In this document: positions 54,153 through 62,811 of the stretch, in pieces
Numbering within the stretch: position 1 is the first letter of the stretch
How the letters are laid out: the number at the start of each line of letters is the position of its first letter
Assembly (NCBI RefSeq): GCF_002812705.1
Contig: NZ_CP025030.1
Location: forward strand, 4,712,001 to 4,776,000
Direction: 5' to 3'
Source: Achromobacter spanius
GTDB taxonomy: Bacteria > Pseudomonadota > Gammaproteobacteria > Burkholderiales > Burkholderiaceae_B
DNA: 64,000 nucleotides
Program-made: the position numbers and the translations under genes
The notes under the pieces: generated by a model
Told to the model about the DNA's origin: nothing
Seen by the model: the letters and a program-made list of their open reading frames with translations, nothing else
The model's database searches: none

Positions 54153-55925
54153 TCATCGCCCATGCCAATACCTCGCGCCCTCAACCCGCTGCGACCACAC
54201 CCGTAGCCCGCGCGCGCTGGATTCCGCCATCACCGCGCCATCCCGGTCGCTACGCCAGAACGCCGCGCCCGCGCGTAGCCAGCGTCGTTCCACCGCCGGA
54301 GCGGGATGACGAAAGCGGTTCAAATGGCCGGCCTGGGCTATCGCATGAGTGGCCTGTACCGCACGCACCCAATCCCGTCCGGATGACGACGCCGACCCAT
54401 GATGCGGAGCCAGCACCACGTCAGCCCGCTCCACCCCGCGCGCCACCAGTGCGCGTTCCTGCGCCACGCCGATATCGCCCGTCAGCAGCAGCGCATGGCT
54501 GGCGCCCTGCACGCGCAGCACGCAACTGTCGGCGTTCTTGTCTGCCGGCGCGCCGCTGCCGCCGTTGGCGGGATGCAGAAATGTGAACCGCACGCCGTCC
54601 ACCTCCCACGCGTCATCGCGGCGGCAGCGCAACATGCGATCGGGCAGCGTGGGAAGTGCGCCGGGCGCGGCTTGGCCCGGTGCCCGCAACGGCACCTTCC
54701 CACTCACCGGCCCAGCCACCGGCCACACACTGGCATCGCGTCGCACGAAAGCCGCCACATCAAACGACGCATAACTCAACCGCACCGGCACCGCCGCCAG
54801 CACCGCGCGCGCACCGCCCACATGGTCCTGGTCGGCGTGCGACAGCACCAGCACATCCAGCGCGGTAATGCCGCGCGCCTGCATGAACGGCGCCAGCACC
54901 CGCTCGCCCGCATCGCTGCCGCCGTAATGACGCGGCCCCGCATCGAACAGCAATGTCTGCGTCGCCGTCTCGACCAGGATGGCGCTGCCCTGCCCCACGT
55001 CCAGCGCGCTCATGCGCCAATGGCCTGGCTCGGGCTTGTCCGGCCGCCAGCACAGCAACGGCAGCATGCACACCCAACCCAATTGCCGCGCCGGCCATCC
55101 GCGTGCCTGCAGGGCCCAGACCATGCCCGCCACGGCCAACAACAGCCACGGCCAGGGCGCGGCCGCCACCGCAAAGCTGGCCCAGTCCGCATTGCCTACC
55201 CACACCACCGGAACCATCGTGGCATCAAAAGCGGCCAGCCCCACCTGCGCCGCCCAAGCCGCCGCCGCTTGCCCGCCAGGCAATACCGACAGCGCCGCGC
55301 ACAACAAGGCCAAGGGCGTCACGATGAACGTCACCGACGGAATCGCCACCGCATTGGCCAGCGGCGAGCCCACCGACACCTGGTACACCAGAAACGCCAG
55401 CAAGGGCGTCAGCCCCAAGGTCACCAGCAACTGCAAGCGCGTCGCCTGCGCAAGCCGGCTTGCCCAACGCTGGCGCCACCCGGCCTCGGCATCAAACGGC
55501 AGGTCGGCAATGCGCAGCAGTATTGCCACCGCCCCGAACGACAACCAGAACCCCGCCGACAGCGGCGCCCACGGATCCAGCGCCACCACGCCCGCCCCCG
55601 CGCACGCCAACACCCTGCCCGCGGTCAACGGCAGCCGCGACATCGCCGCCGCCAGCACCACCGACAACATGAAGAACGTGCGCCGCGCCGGCACGCCCCA
55701 GCCCGCCAACAGGCAGTACAGCAAGGCCACCACGGCCGCCGCCGCCCCACCCGCTACGCGCGACGGCGTGAACTCCGCCAAGCCCACGCCCCGCCATCGC
55801 GCGCGCCGCCAGGCCGCCGCCACCAGCACGCCCGCAATGCCCGCGATGGACGTCACGTGCATGCCGCTGATCGACACCAGATGCGTAATGCCGCTGCGGT
55901 TGAAGATGCGCCAATCATCGCGTGC
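54153..55925 (-). pseudogene. comEC: comEC/rec2, truncated at its 5' end by a mobile-element boundary
   Basis: About 590 codons of the DNA-uptake channel protein ComEC remain. The kept part runs from DDWRIFNRSGITHLVSISGM, the conserved start of the competence domain, through the hydrophobic core to the C-terminal metallo-beta-lactamase domain (MSALDVGQGSAILVET; VLVLSHADQDHVGGARAVL; VLAPHHGSASSSGRDW). Full ComEC has roughly 200 or more residues before this point. Codons upstream switch at 55925/55926 to sequence with transposon-end repeats and a stop at once. Without its N-terminal domain and start it is probably non-functional, or cut in two by the insertion. Confidence 0.88.
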
Positions 55926-55932
55926 TGGTGAA

Positions 55933-56238
55933 TGACATTAAAGTCCTGTTCTATGCCAATAAGTTCTGTTCTGGCAACTTTGTGACAATAAGTCCTAGTC
56001 CACAGCGGATTTTGGGATGAGATAGCGTGACATTAAAGGTTCTGGTCCGCCTTGCTACGCAGCCTGTTTTCGCCGAACTTGCTGTCAGGAATAGAACGCC
56101 CTCCTGGCTGAGGATCTGCACCTCCCTCAGCCCTAACAACGAAGAAATTTGGAGATTTGCTCATTCTTTGAGCAAATCTGCGCAGTTATGACAATAAGTT
56201 CTGTTCCAGCTTCTGGCATGACATTAGAGTTCTGTTCC
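55933..56238. repeat. Six co-oriented TnsB-site-like repeats at the transposon end
   Basis: Consensus TGACATTAAAGTTCTGTTCC. Copies at 55933-55952, 55954-55972, 55983-56001, 56028-56048, 56189-56207 and 56219-56238, all in the same orientation. The variants are TGACATTAAAG, TGACAATAAG and TGCCAATAAG. A spacer of 140 bases separates copies 4 and 5. Confidence 0.8.
56153..56179. repeat. 11-bp perfect hairpin within the transposon end
   Basis: agatttgctca (56153-56163) and tgagcaaatct (56169-56179) with a 5-base loop. It lies between the repeat copies, about 150 bases beyond the hamB stop. It might terminate hamB transcription, although the T-tract is weak. Confidence 0.5.
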
Positions 56239-56329
56239 CGCAATGTGGTACGCAGCTCAACCAACAGGTAGCTTGTTTCCAAGAATACCCCTGGGGCTTG
56301 CGGTATCCCGTGTCACCCTGTCAAACGGC

Positions 56330-58942
56330 CTAGGTCGCAAAATTACGCTGAGCTAGCACACGCTCAATTTCCTTTTTCACCAGCGCAGGCAGCGAAAAAT
56401 TACGCCATAGTTCTTCGTTATCGATTAGCCACTGAAGGACCTCGGACTCAGACAGGGTATCAGCTGTTATCAGCTCTGACACAGCGATGGTCGAGGTCCT
56501 AGATAGCCCAATTCCGATCAGGGAAATCTGCGTCTGCTGGCTTACGCCCAGCTCCAAAAATACGTTAAATTGTGGAAGTTGCTCAATCAAATCCTCTCGA
56601 CCTATCTCGAGGAGGTGCTGCTTCAACACATCGCAATAACAGCTCAACCCTCGCGGTGCCTCAAAGCGTGCAATCTGCTCAACCTCATTCATTACACTCC
56701 TAATCTCAGTGGCATCCGATGGTAGATTGCCTTTGCTCTTGAGATAGTTGATTCTTTCTTCAATAAGCCGAGCCAACGGAAAACCTCGCATCCACCGCGT
56801 GACTAACAACGCCAGCATAAACGCCCGACCGCCTTCGGGGCCAAGGTTTGGGCACGCGCGCCGGCACAGCCTTCCGAAGATGGCTGCGTAGACTTTAGCA
56901 GCATCGTTGCTCGAAGGATCTGCGGGGAGCAGTTCCTCGACGTCCCCCTGGCGCTCGCGGAAATACTGAAGAAGTTCATCAAGCGCGAAAGGGCTAATAC
57001 CAGGGTTACGCGAGATGATCTCAGGCCAGATGGCGAGTCCATGAACTGCTTGCTTCACCGTTTCTGCCAGCTGGTCTAAGGTATCCGGCGGATATCTATC
57101 AGACCATGGAGCATTGCGAAGCCCCTCATAGCGAACGTGAGCCCCAGCCAAATAAGAGAAAACATACTCTAATTCCGGATGCCGTTTTGCCTTGTCGAGC
57201 GGTGCACGTTCTCTTATGAACTCAATGAGTTCTGCCGGGTCGGACAGAACAACGTCGGTTGTCCGTTGAATAGGCTGTCTCGTTCGTTTACGAGGAGGAC
57301 CATCTTCGCCCCATAGGTCCTTTCGATCAGGATCGATACAGAAAATATTCCCTTGAAATTCTTTCCCCCACCTTCCTGCCCGGCCCGCAAGGTTCCAAAA
57401 GTCTTCGGATGACAACGGGTGCCCGCGCCCTTTGGTTGGTCCCCGCATGAATACATTTCGGCACGCCATGTTGACCCCCTCGATGAGGGTCGAGGTACAC
57501 ACCAAGTACTTGATGGTGCCAACACTAAAGAGACGCTCAATTTCCTCCCGGATCAACAAAGGCATATTGCCATAGTGGAACGCTACGCCTCGCCGAAGAC
57601 AAGTAACTAAGGAAAATTTTTTGTGAACGCCGTGTTGCGCCAATTCAATTAAGGCCTGGAGATCCTTTTTTGAATCCCCTTCAACATCGGTGCCAATCAA
57701 GTCGTAAAGCTGTCCAGCAGCCTTCTCTGCATCGGCGGCACCATTCACATAAACGACGTTTCCTTGCGAATCGCCTCCAACCGCATGAGCCAAAAAGGAC
57801 AAGCGTTTGCTCTCTGCGCTAGGTCTGGAGCTAAGCTCAATCTCCCCCAATAGAACACTGCGGTCTGCCATGCAAAGCGAGACATCCCAGACCTTCGGCT
57901 TGTAGAGGCGCTGCGTCACCCAAAAAAGATTCTGAATAACTGTGGCATATTCACTCGTAACCGACTTCTTTGACGTACCTTCACGCGCGTCGGCCATCAA
58001 TAATTCTGGGTTGCTCGTCATTGGACTGGCGAACAACACCCGTATTGCAGGACTTGTAGAACTTAGCCGCTCAATAACGTCTTGTAGCAGCACCCCCCGC
58101 TGACGGTCACCCACCTTGTGAGCTTCGTCCACGATGAGGGCTTGAACTGTTAGTTCTGGCTGTATCGAAAGAAGAATATGAAGACGCTCTTGCGTAAAGA
58201 CAAACACACGCCTTTTAATAAAATCAGCCCTATCATCAGCTTTAAACAGGGGTAGTGCTGATACCGACACCTCACCTAAGCCTTCGCTAGCCAGCAAATT
58301 CCGAAGGTCTCGTTCCACCTGACTAATGAGTGCCCTGGTCGGGACGAGGTAAACGACGGTACCTACAGAAAAAGAACGCATCAAATCACAAATCCACCTA
58401 GCTAAAATGAAAGACTTACCGGCAGATGTGGGGGCTGAAACTGATACCCAATCATGAGACTGGACCTCTTCCCAGAGTCTTTTCTGGAAAGCATTCACCC
58501 GCAATGATTTTTCGTTCTGGACGGTAATCGACTGTTCGTAGGTACGGCGGAAGTAATCAAGACGGGCGACGCCCGGCAAACGTGACTGAAACAGAGGGCG
58601 AAGCAAGTTACGCTGAACCGCCAACTCAATGGCTGGATGATTCGCAAGGGTATCAAGTATCAACGCAGCAGAATCTCGCTGAACCTCGGTCGGGTTCTCA
58701 TTGCAGAGACACGCTTGCGCTATTAAAAGCGCAGCGATCTGAGATGCCCCTTTTTCGGACTGTGCAAGGAAGCTTGCAGCAAGCAGGAGATACCCCCAGT
58801 CATGTGTGATATCCCGGTGTTCTTCGCATCGGGTAAATCGCAAACCTAGCTCATCACAAGCAGAATCAATCACAACATTATCAGATTGCCGGAGGAACCC
58901 GGGAACTTCAAGCAACCAACTTCCAAGATCACGCAGTGCCAC
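56330..58942 (-). CDS. hamB: Hachiman-type defence helicase (HamB / AbpB-like)
   Basis: 870 residues of superfamily 2 helicase. Walker A VSAPTSAGKSFILA at about 168-180, DEAH box IVDEAHKVGDRQ at about 270-281, and the third part of the motor TLIEGVNMACRNVFMRG, then the arginine-finger segment FWNLAGRAGRWGKEFQG. The N-terminal ~130 residues are a helical region without recognised domain. In Hachiman the helicase senses aberrant DNA and releases HamA nuclease activity. It starts with GTG 58942, 14 bases inside the hamA end, so it is translationally coupled. Lower GC than the chromosome. Confidence 0.82.
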   Translation of the reverse strand: MALRDLGSWLLEVPGFLRQSDNVVIDSACDELGLRFTRCEEHRDITHDWGYLLLAASFLAQSEKGASQIAALLIAQACLCNENPTEVQRDSAALILDTLANHPAIELAVQRNLLRPLFQSRLPGVARLDYFRRTYEQSITVQNEKSLRVNAFQKRLWEEVQSHDWVSVSAPTSAGKSFILARWICDLMRSFSVGTVVYLVPTRALISQVERDLRNLLASEGLGEVSVSALPLFKADDRADFIKRRVFVFTQERLHILLSIQPELTVQALIVDEAHKVGDRQRGVLLQDVIERLSSTSPAIRVLFASPMTSNPELLMADAREGTSKKSVTSEYATVIQNLFWVTQRLYKPKVWDVSLCMADRSVLLGEIELSSRPSAESKRLSFLAHAVGGDSQGNVVYVNGAADAEKAAGQLYDLIGTDVEGDSKKDLQALIELAQHGVHKKFSLVTCLRRGVAFHYGNMPLLIREEIERLFSVGTIKYLVCTSTLIEGVNMACRNVFMRGPTKGRGHPLSSEDFWNLAGRAGRWGKEFQGNIFCIDPDRKDLWGEDGPPRKRTRQPIQRTTDVVLSDPAELIEFIRERAPLDKAKRHPELEYVFSYLAGAHVRYEGLRNAPWSDRYPPDTLDQLAETVKQAVHGLAIWPEIISRNPGISPFALDELLQYFRERQGDVEELLPADPSSNDAAKVYAAIFGRLCRRACPNLGPEGGRAFMLALLVTRWMRGFPLARLIEERINYLKSKGNLPSDATEIRSVMNEVEQIARFEAPRGLSCYCDVLKQHLLEIGREDLIEQLPQFNVFLELGVSQQTQISLIGIGLSRTSTIAVSELITADTLSESEVLQWLIDNEELWRNFSLPALVKKEIERVLAQRNFAT

Positions 58943-60089
58943 TCGGAGTCCTCCTCTGCTTTGGTGTCCGTGGTGGATTAACCGGCATCTCTGGGGTCAG
59001 CACCTCTCTGCGACCTTTCTTTGGCCTGGCCTCTTTCTTAGAAGGCGTTGAACTCTTGGCGCCGTTCAATTCGCCTTGGGGCTGCAATCCGAGTTGCTTG
59101 CGGAGCAGCTGCCTGAAGTCTTCAGCTGAAGGAAATGGTACGAACAAGAAGTGCATTGAAAAAGCCCCTAGACTCTCTTCATCAATTCGCTTCTTTACAT
59201 GCTCCTTCCAAGTTGGAAGCGTTGCGGCAATTTGCTTTGCGAGCTCACTGGCTACTGCCGTAGACGGGCCTTGTGGATAAACATCACAGTCAAAACCAAC
59301 GAGGCATAGCCCTCTGAATTCGAGCGAATTGAAGCTTTCCGAGTCGGGATCAAGAAACTTCTTAAGAGCGTCCTCCAGTTGTGAATCATCGAGATCGGCA
59401 TGCCTCTGGAGTAGATGGAGATCCCGTTGACTAGCGGAATGCTCAGTAAGCATTGGAGCAACTGAAGCCAGGCACTCACGGACCGCACTGGTGATGTCTC
59501 CGTATATTTTCGATTCCCCCCAGTAAAGCAGTAGTTTCCCGGTAGCCGAATCGACACCCGCATGCAATCCATCAGCGCCGTGAAAGTGCATCCTGGCATT
59601 CGTCTTGAGGCTCATCTTGCAAATGAGCTGGGGCAGTCGAAGAATTTTTTCAGCAAGAATAAAAAGAAGCAGTTCTCCTCCTTCTCCACTCTGTGCAAGA
59701 TCGGTGAACAGCTCTTTGGCCTCATTCGTCAGGCGAACAAGCTTCTGAGTAGACTTGGTTCGAACAAACTCCTCGCTAGCTTCGCGGATTTGAGATCTAG
59801 GGATGGCGTAATCAAGAACATGTTCCGCAATACCCGCAACCAAATCAGCAATTCGAGGTCGCCCATTGCCGTCGAGTTTAAGACAGTGGCAGTGGGCTGT
59901 TACCATTGTCCCCTCGACAATTGCATGACTTTCCACGTCGTGCAGAAGCGCAGAAAGTGTAGTCTTGTCCCCTCGAGCGAGGCGAGTCAGCGCCGCCTCG
60001 AGTAGCGAGAACGAAGACTCCCCGGCCGCACTTGATTCCGCATTAGCACACGCCGATACAGCTTCAAACTCTTTGTTATCCCCTTCCAC
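58929..60089 (-). CDS. hamA: Hachiman-type effector nuclease (HamA, DUF1837)
   Basis: About 386 residues. The DUF1837 core at about 120-290 contains SGEGGELLLFILAEKILRLP, then KMSLKTNARMHFHGADGLHA and KLLLYWGESKIYGD, consistent with a PD-(D/E)xK nuclease (Asp of GADG and Glu/Lys of GESK). A Lys/Pro/Arg-rich tail (KKEARPKKGRREVL) follows. Start GTG 60089 is chosen because AGGGGG lies 7 bases before it; TTG 60125 would add 12 residues. It overlaps hamB by 14 bases. The pair could equally be named AbpA/AbpB, an E. coli antiphage relative. Confidence 0.82.
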   Translation of the reverse strand: MEGDNKEFEAVSACANAESSAAGESSFSLLEAALTRLARGDKTTLSALLHDVESHAIVEGTMVTAHCHCLKLDGNGRPRIADLVAGIAEHVLDYAIPRSQIREASEEFVRTKSTQKLVRLTNEAKELFTDLAQSGEGGELLLFILAEKILRLPQLICKMSLKTNARMHFHGADGLHAGVDSATGKLLLYWGESKIYGDITSAVRECLASVAPMLTEHSASQRDLHLLQRHADLDDSQLEDALKKFLDPDSESFNSLEFRGLCLVGFDCDVYPQGPSTAVASELAKQIAATLPTWKEHVKKRIDEESLGAFSMHFLFVPFPSAEDFRQLLRKQLGLQPQGELNGAKSSTPSKKEARPKKGRREVLTPEMPVNPPRTPKQRRTPSGTA

Positions 60090-60183
60090 TAATGGTCCCC
60101 CTAAAAGATGACTTGCCGCCCCCAAGACCGTTTGCGCCGCAATCGTGCACGCACCAAGGCCTGTCGCTCAACTTACCTCGATC

Positions 60184-62811
60184 TCAGAGCAAAGCGTCTT
60201 TAATCGCCTGCCAGTTCTTGTTCTCTACCCAGGCAAAACGGCAACGACCTCCACTGCGCCTTGCCCAAAGCTCCCCGATCCGCTTTTTCTCCTTGCTATC
60301 GGAGCCGTCCGCAATATGGTCGCCCTTGTACTCAACAGCGAGGAATACCCCAGACTTCATTTTCACAACGAAGTCTGGATAGAACTTGTCCGACGCGGTC
60401 TGCAACCAGAAAGAGGTTGGCTTCTTCTCGACGTTCCGTACCCACCATTCGACATCTGCAAGTTGGTTGGCGATGAACTCGGCACACTCAAACTCTTCGC
60501 CCTTGGCCTTTAGATTCCCGATGACCGGGAAGAAATGGCGCTTCAAGGGAATAAATCCGGCGTAAGGAATGTCGTAGGCGTACCGGCCCTGCTCGAACAC
60601 CACTGCGTGCTCATCTCGGATCTCAAACCGGCTATCGTCTCCCAGCAAATCCTCAAAGACCCTCTGTTTCGCGAGCTTCAGCCCGGCGACCATTTTGCGC
60701 TCCAAGGCACCTCTGAGTCGGAATTTGCGGTACGCCAGTTCGTCCAATGTGAAGCTGCGCGACTCCATCAAGTAGGTCACCGCTGCATTCAGCCAGGCCG
60801 CTTTCTGAGGGCCATCTGCATAGGGGAAATAGATGTTCCGATCCAGCCAATGCACCAGATCGGTAGCTTCCCAGCCTTGTTCATGCCCGAACAGCGCGAA
60901 CTGGCTATCCAGCCGGTCATAGACATCGCACTCAATCCTCTCAAGCTGGGAAATGCTCAAGGACGCGCGGCGCATCGCCTCTACGTCATGAGCAAACTCG
61001 GCTTCGGTCAGCTTGCAGTCGAACTCGTCAATCTCCCAGTCCGCGTCAAGAAGCGGCGTCTCATCGAAAACGTCAAAGAAACCTAGCTGGTTGAACGTCA
61101 AAAGAGGTACAGAGGCAGACTGGCCAAGTTCCGCTGGGGTCTTCTGGCGAGCAGGCGGCGCCGCTCTCACAGCCATCTGAGTATCCAATTGCTCCCGAAC
61201 TGATTTGGCCACATCGGGCTGCTTGAAGGTTTCCGCAATTTGCTTGAGCTGGGCGGCCGTCACCGATCCTTTCACCGTCAAGGTGCCAGCTTCCGGGGAT
61301 AGCTCCACCTTGTCTCGCACTGATTTCGGCAATGCCGCAATCGCGTCCTCGTCGGGCATCGCAACCGTATCGCCGACCTCCGGTAAGGGAATAGTGAGGT
61401 CGAGCTCGTTAGCGAACAGGCCTCCAAGCTCCCCATTATCCTCATCCTGGGTGCGAATCAGATCTTTGGTTTCGAGCCGCTCGAACCCGCTCTGCACGAG
61501 ACCATCCTTGAGGTTCTGAACGGTGGCAGCAAGTTCGTTCGAAACTACGTAGGCATAGCTTCGATTCAGGGCCTCTTGCTGCTTCCTGGACACGTGCGGC
61601 ATCCGCAGTACGCGTCCCAGCACTTGCTCGACCGCAGTGGCCGATGTCGTATTTCGGAACGAGAACAGGACGTAGGCGTAGGGGCAGTCCCACCCTTCAC
61701 GCAGCTTATCTACCGTGATTATGAACTGCGGATAATCCGGGTCGCCAAGCTTTTTGCCGCTCAGTTCATCCAAAGCGCCGGTCGCAATGGCAATCGAGTC
61801 AGCCGGAATGTTGAAATCGTCTATGAGGTGCTGACGCACCCGATCCGGCGTGAAGGTTTCGCGATCTTGAACTTTGCGCTCAGCCTGGATCAACATCACT
61901 ACTGGGCTGATGACTTCGCCAGTGAGCTGTTGTTCCTCCGCTGCCGCCTTCTCAAGCTGTCGCAAGCGAGCGATCGCCTCAGTCAAGGAGACACGCCATT
62001 CCGGATGGATTGCCAGCTCCAACGGCAGCTTCAGCATGTTCTCGGCTTGAAGGGTTGCGGCGGAAACGCTGCGCAACACGTTGGATGGCTGGCTTGCGCG
62101 GTCTGGGGTTGCGGTGAGCTCAAGGATGCACGAGGGATTCAACCGAATCAGGGTATCGACCGCAAGCGGTGTTCCCTGGTTATGGGCCTCGTCCACGATG
62201 ATGTAAGGACGCCGTAGTCGAATCACATCAAGGAGTGAGCAGTCCCCTTTTTGCGCACTGGAGGCACCCTCAAAATGAGGCATCAACGCTCCGTTCTGCC
62301 GGTACACTCGAAGCCCATCAGCCGTGTCGCGCTTAAAGCTCTGCATCGTCGCAACGATGATGGTGTTGCCGGTATTGAGTGTGGCTGGCTGGGCGTACAG
62401 CGCCTCGTCAATGTCAAGGACGTGAACTGAGCCAAAAAGCTCCCGCATGTCCGCATGCAGCAGCTCCCCCTTGGTTTTTAGGGCATACAGCGTTTGCTCA
62501 CGAATTGGGTCTGATGGCACCAGCCAAAGTATCACCGAGTGATCGGTGGCCAAAAACGATTCGTTGACGCGTTTGATCGACTGGCCCGCAATGCGAGTCT
62601 TACCCCCGCCTGTGGGCACGCGCAAACATACGTAAGGCACGTCATCCACCCCGGGAAGTGGATGGTATTGCAACGTATGGCCGAAGAAAGCAGCAGTACT
62701 CTCAGCGAATGCAGACGCAGGACTCTTGAGCTCCCGAGTGCGAGCCAAAAAACCTGATAAGGCATCTAGGAGCTTCTCTTGATAATCCTTGAGGTTATTA
62801 TTTAGAACCAT
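60184..62811 (-). CDS. Type III-like restriction endonuclease subunit (Res)
   Basis: 875 residues. An SF2 DEAD-like translocase: Walker A VCLRVPTGGGKTRIAGQSIK at about 70, DEAH-type YIIVDEAHNQGTPLAV, LELTATPDR, and the last motif SATAVEQVLGRVLRMPHVSR. The C-terminal end has a PD-(D/E)xK nuclease signature YPDFVVKMKSGVFLAVEYKG. This is the architecture of Res subunits. ATG 62811 overlaps the end of the methyltransferase gene by 10 bases, so the two form one system. Cleavage probably depends on the Mod subunit recognising DNA. Confidence 0.88.
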   Translation of the reverse strand: MVLNNNLKDYQEKLLDALSGFLARTRELKSPASAFAESTAAFFGHTLQYHPLPGVDDVPYVCLRVPTGGGKTRIAGQSIKRVNESFLATDHSVILWLVPSDPIREQTLYALKTKGELLHADMRELFGSVHVLDIDEALYAQPATLNTGNTIIVATMQSFKRDTADGLRVYRQNGALMPHFEGASSAQKGDCSLLDVIRLRRPYIIVDEAHNQGTPLAVDTLIRLNPSCILELTATPDRASQPSNVLRSVSAATLQAENMLKLPLELAIHPEWRVSLTEAIARLRQLEKAAAEEQQLTGEVISPVVMLIQAERKVQDRETFTPDRVRQHLIDDFNIPADSIAIATGALDELSGKKLGDPDYPQFIITVDKLREGWDCPYAYVLFSFRNTTSATAVEQVLGRVLRMPHVSRKQQEALNRSYAYVVSNELAATVQNLKDGLVQSGFERLETKDLIRTQDEDNGELGGLFANELDLTIPLPEVGDTVAMPDEDAIAALPKSVRDKVELSPEAGTLTVKGSVTAAQLKQIAETFKQPDVAKSVREQLDTQMAVRAAPPARQKTPAELGQSASVPLLTFNQLGFFDVFDETPLLDADWEIDEFDCKLTEAEFAHDVEAMRRASLSISQLERIECDVYDRLDSQFALFGHEQGWEATDLVHWLDRNIYFPYADGPQKAAWLNAAVTYLMESRSFTLDELAYRKFRLRGALERKMVAGLKLAKQRVFEDLLGDDSRFEIRDEHAVVFEQGRYAYDIPYAGFIPLKRHFFPVIGNLKAKGEEFECAEFIANQLADVEWWVRNVEKKPTSFWLQTASDKFYPDFVVKMKSGVFLAVEYKGDHIADGSDSKEKKRIGELWARRSGGRCRFAWVENKNWQAIKDALL

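Noticed and set aside
55933..56238. TnsB-site-like repeats read as a plasmid-type iteron origin
   Set aside because: There is no replication initiator nearby, the copies are unevenly spaced, and the boundary coincides with the comEC break and a Tn7-like terminus.
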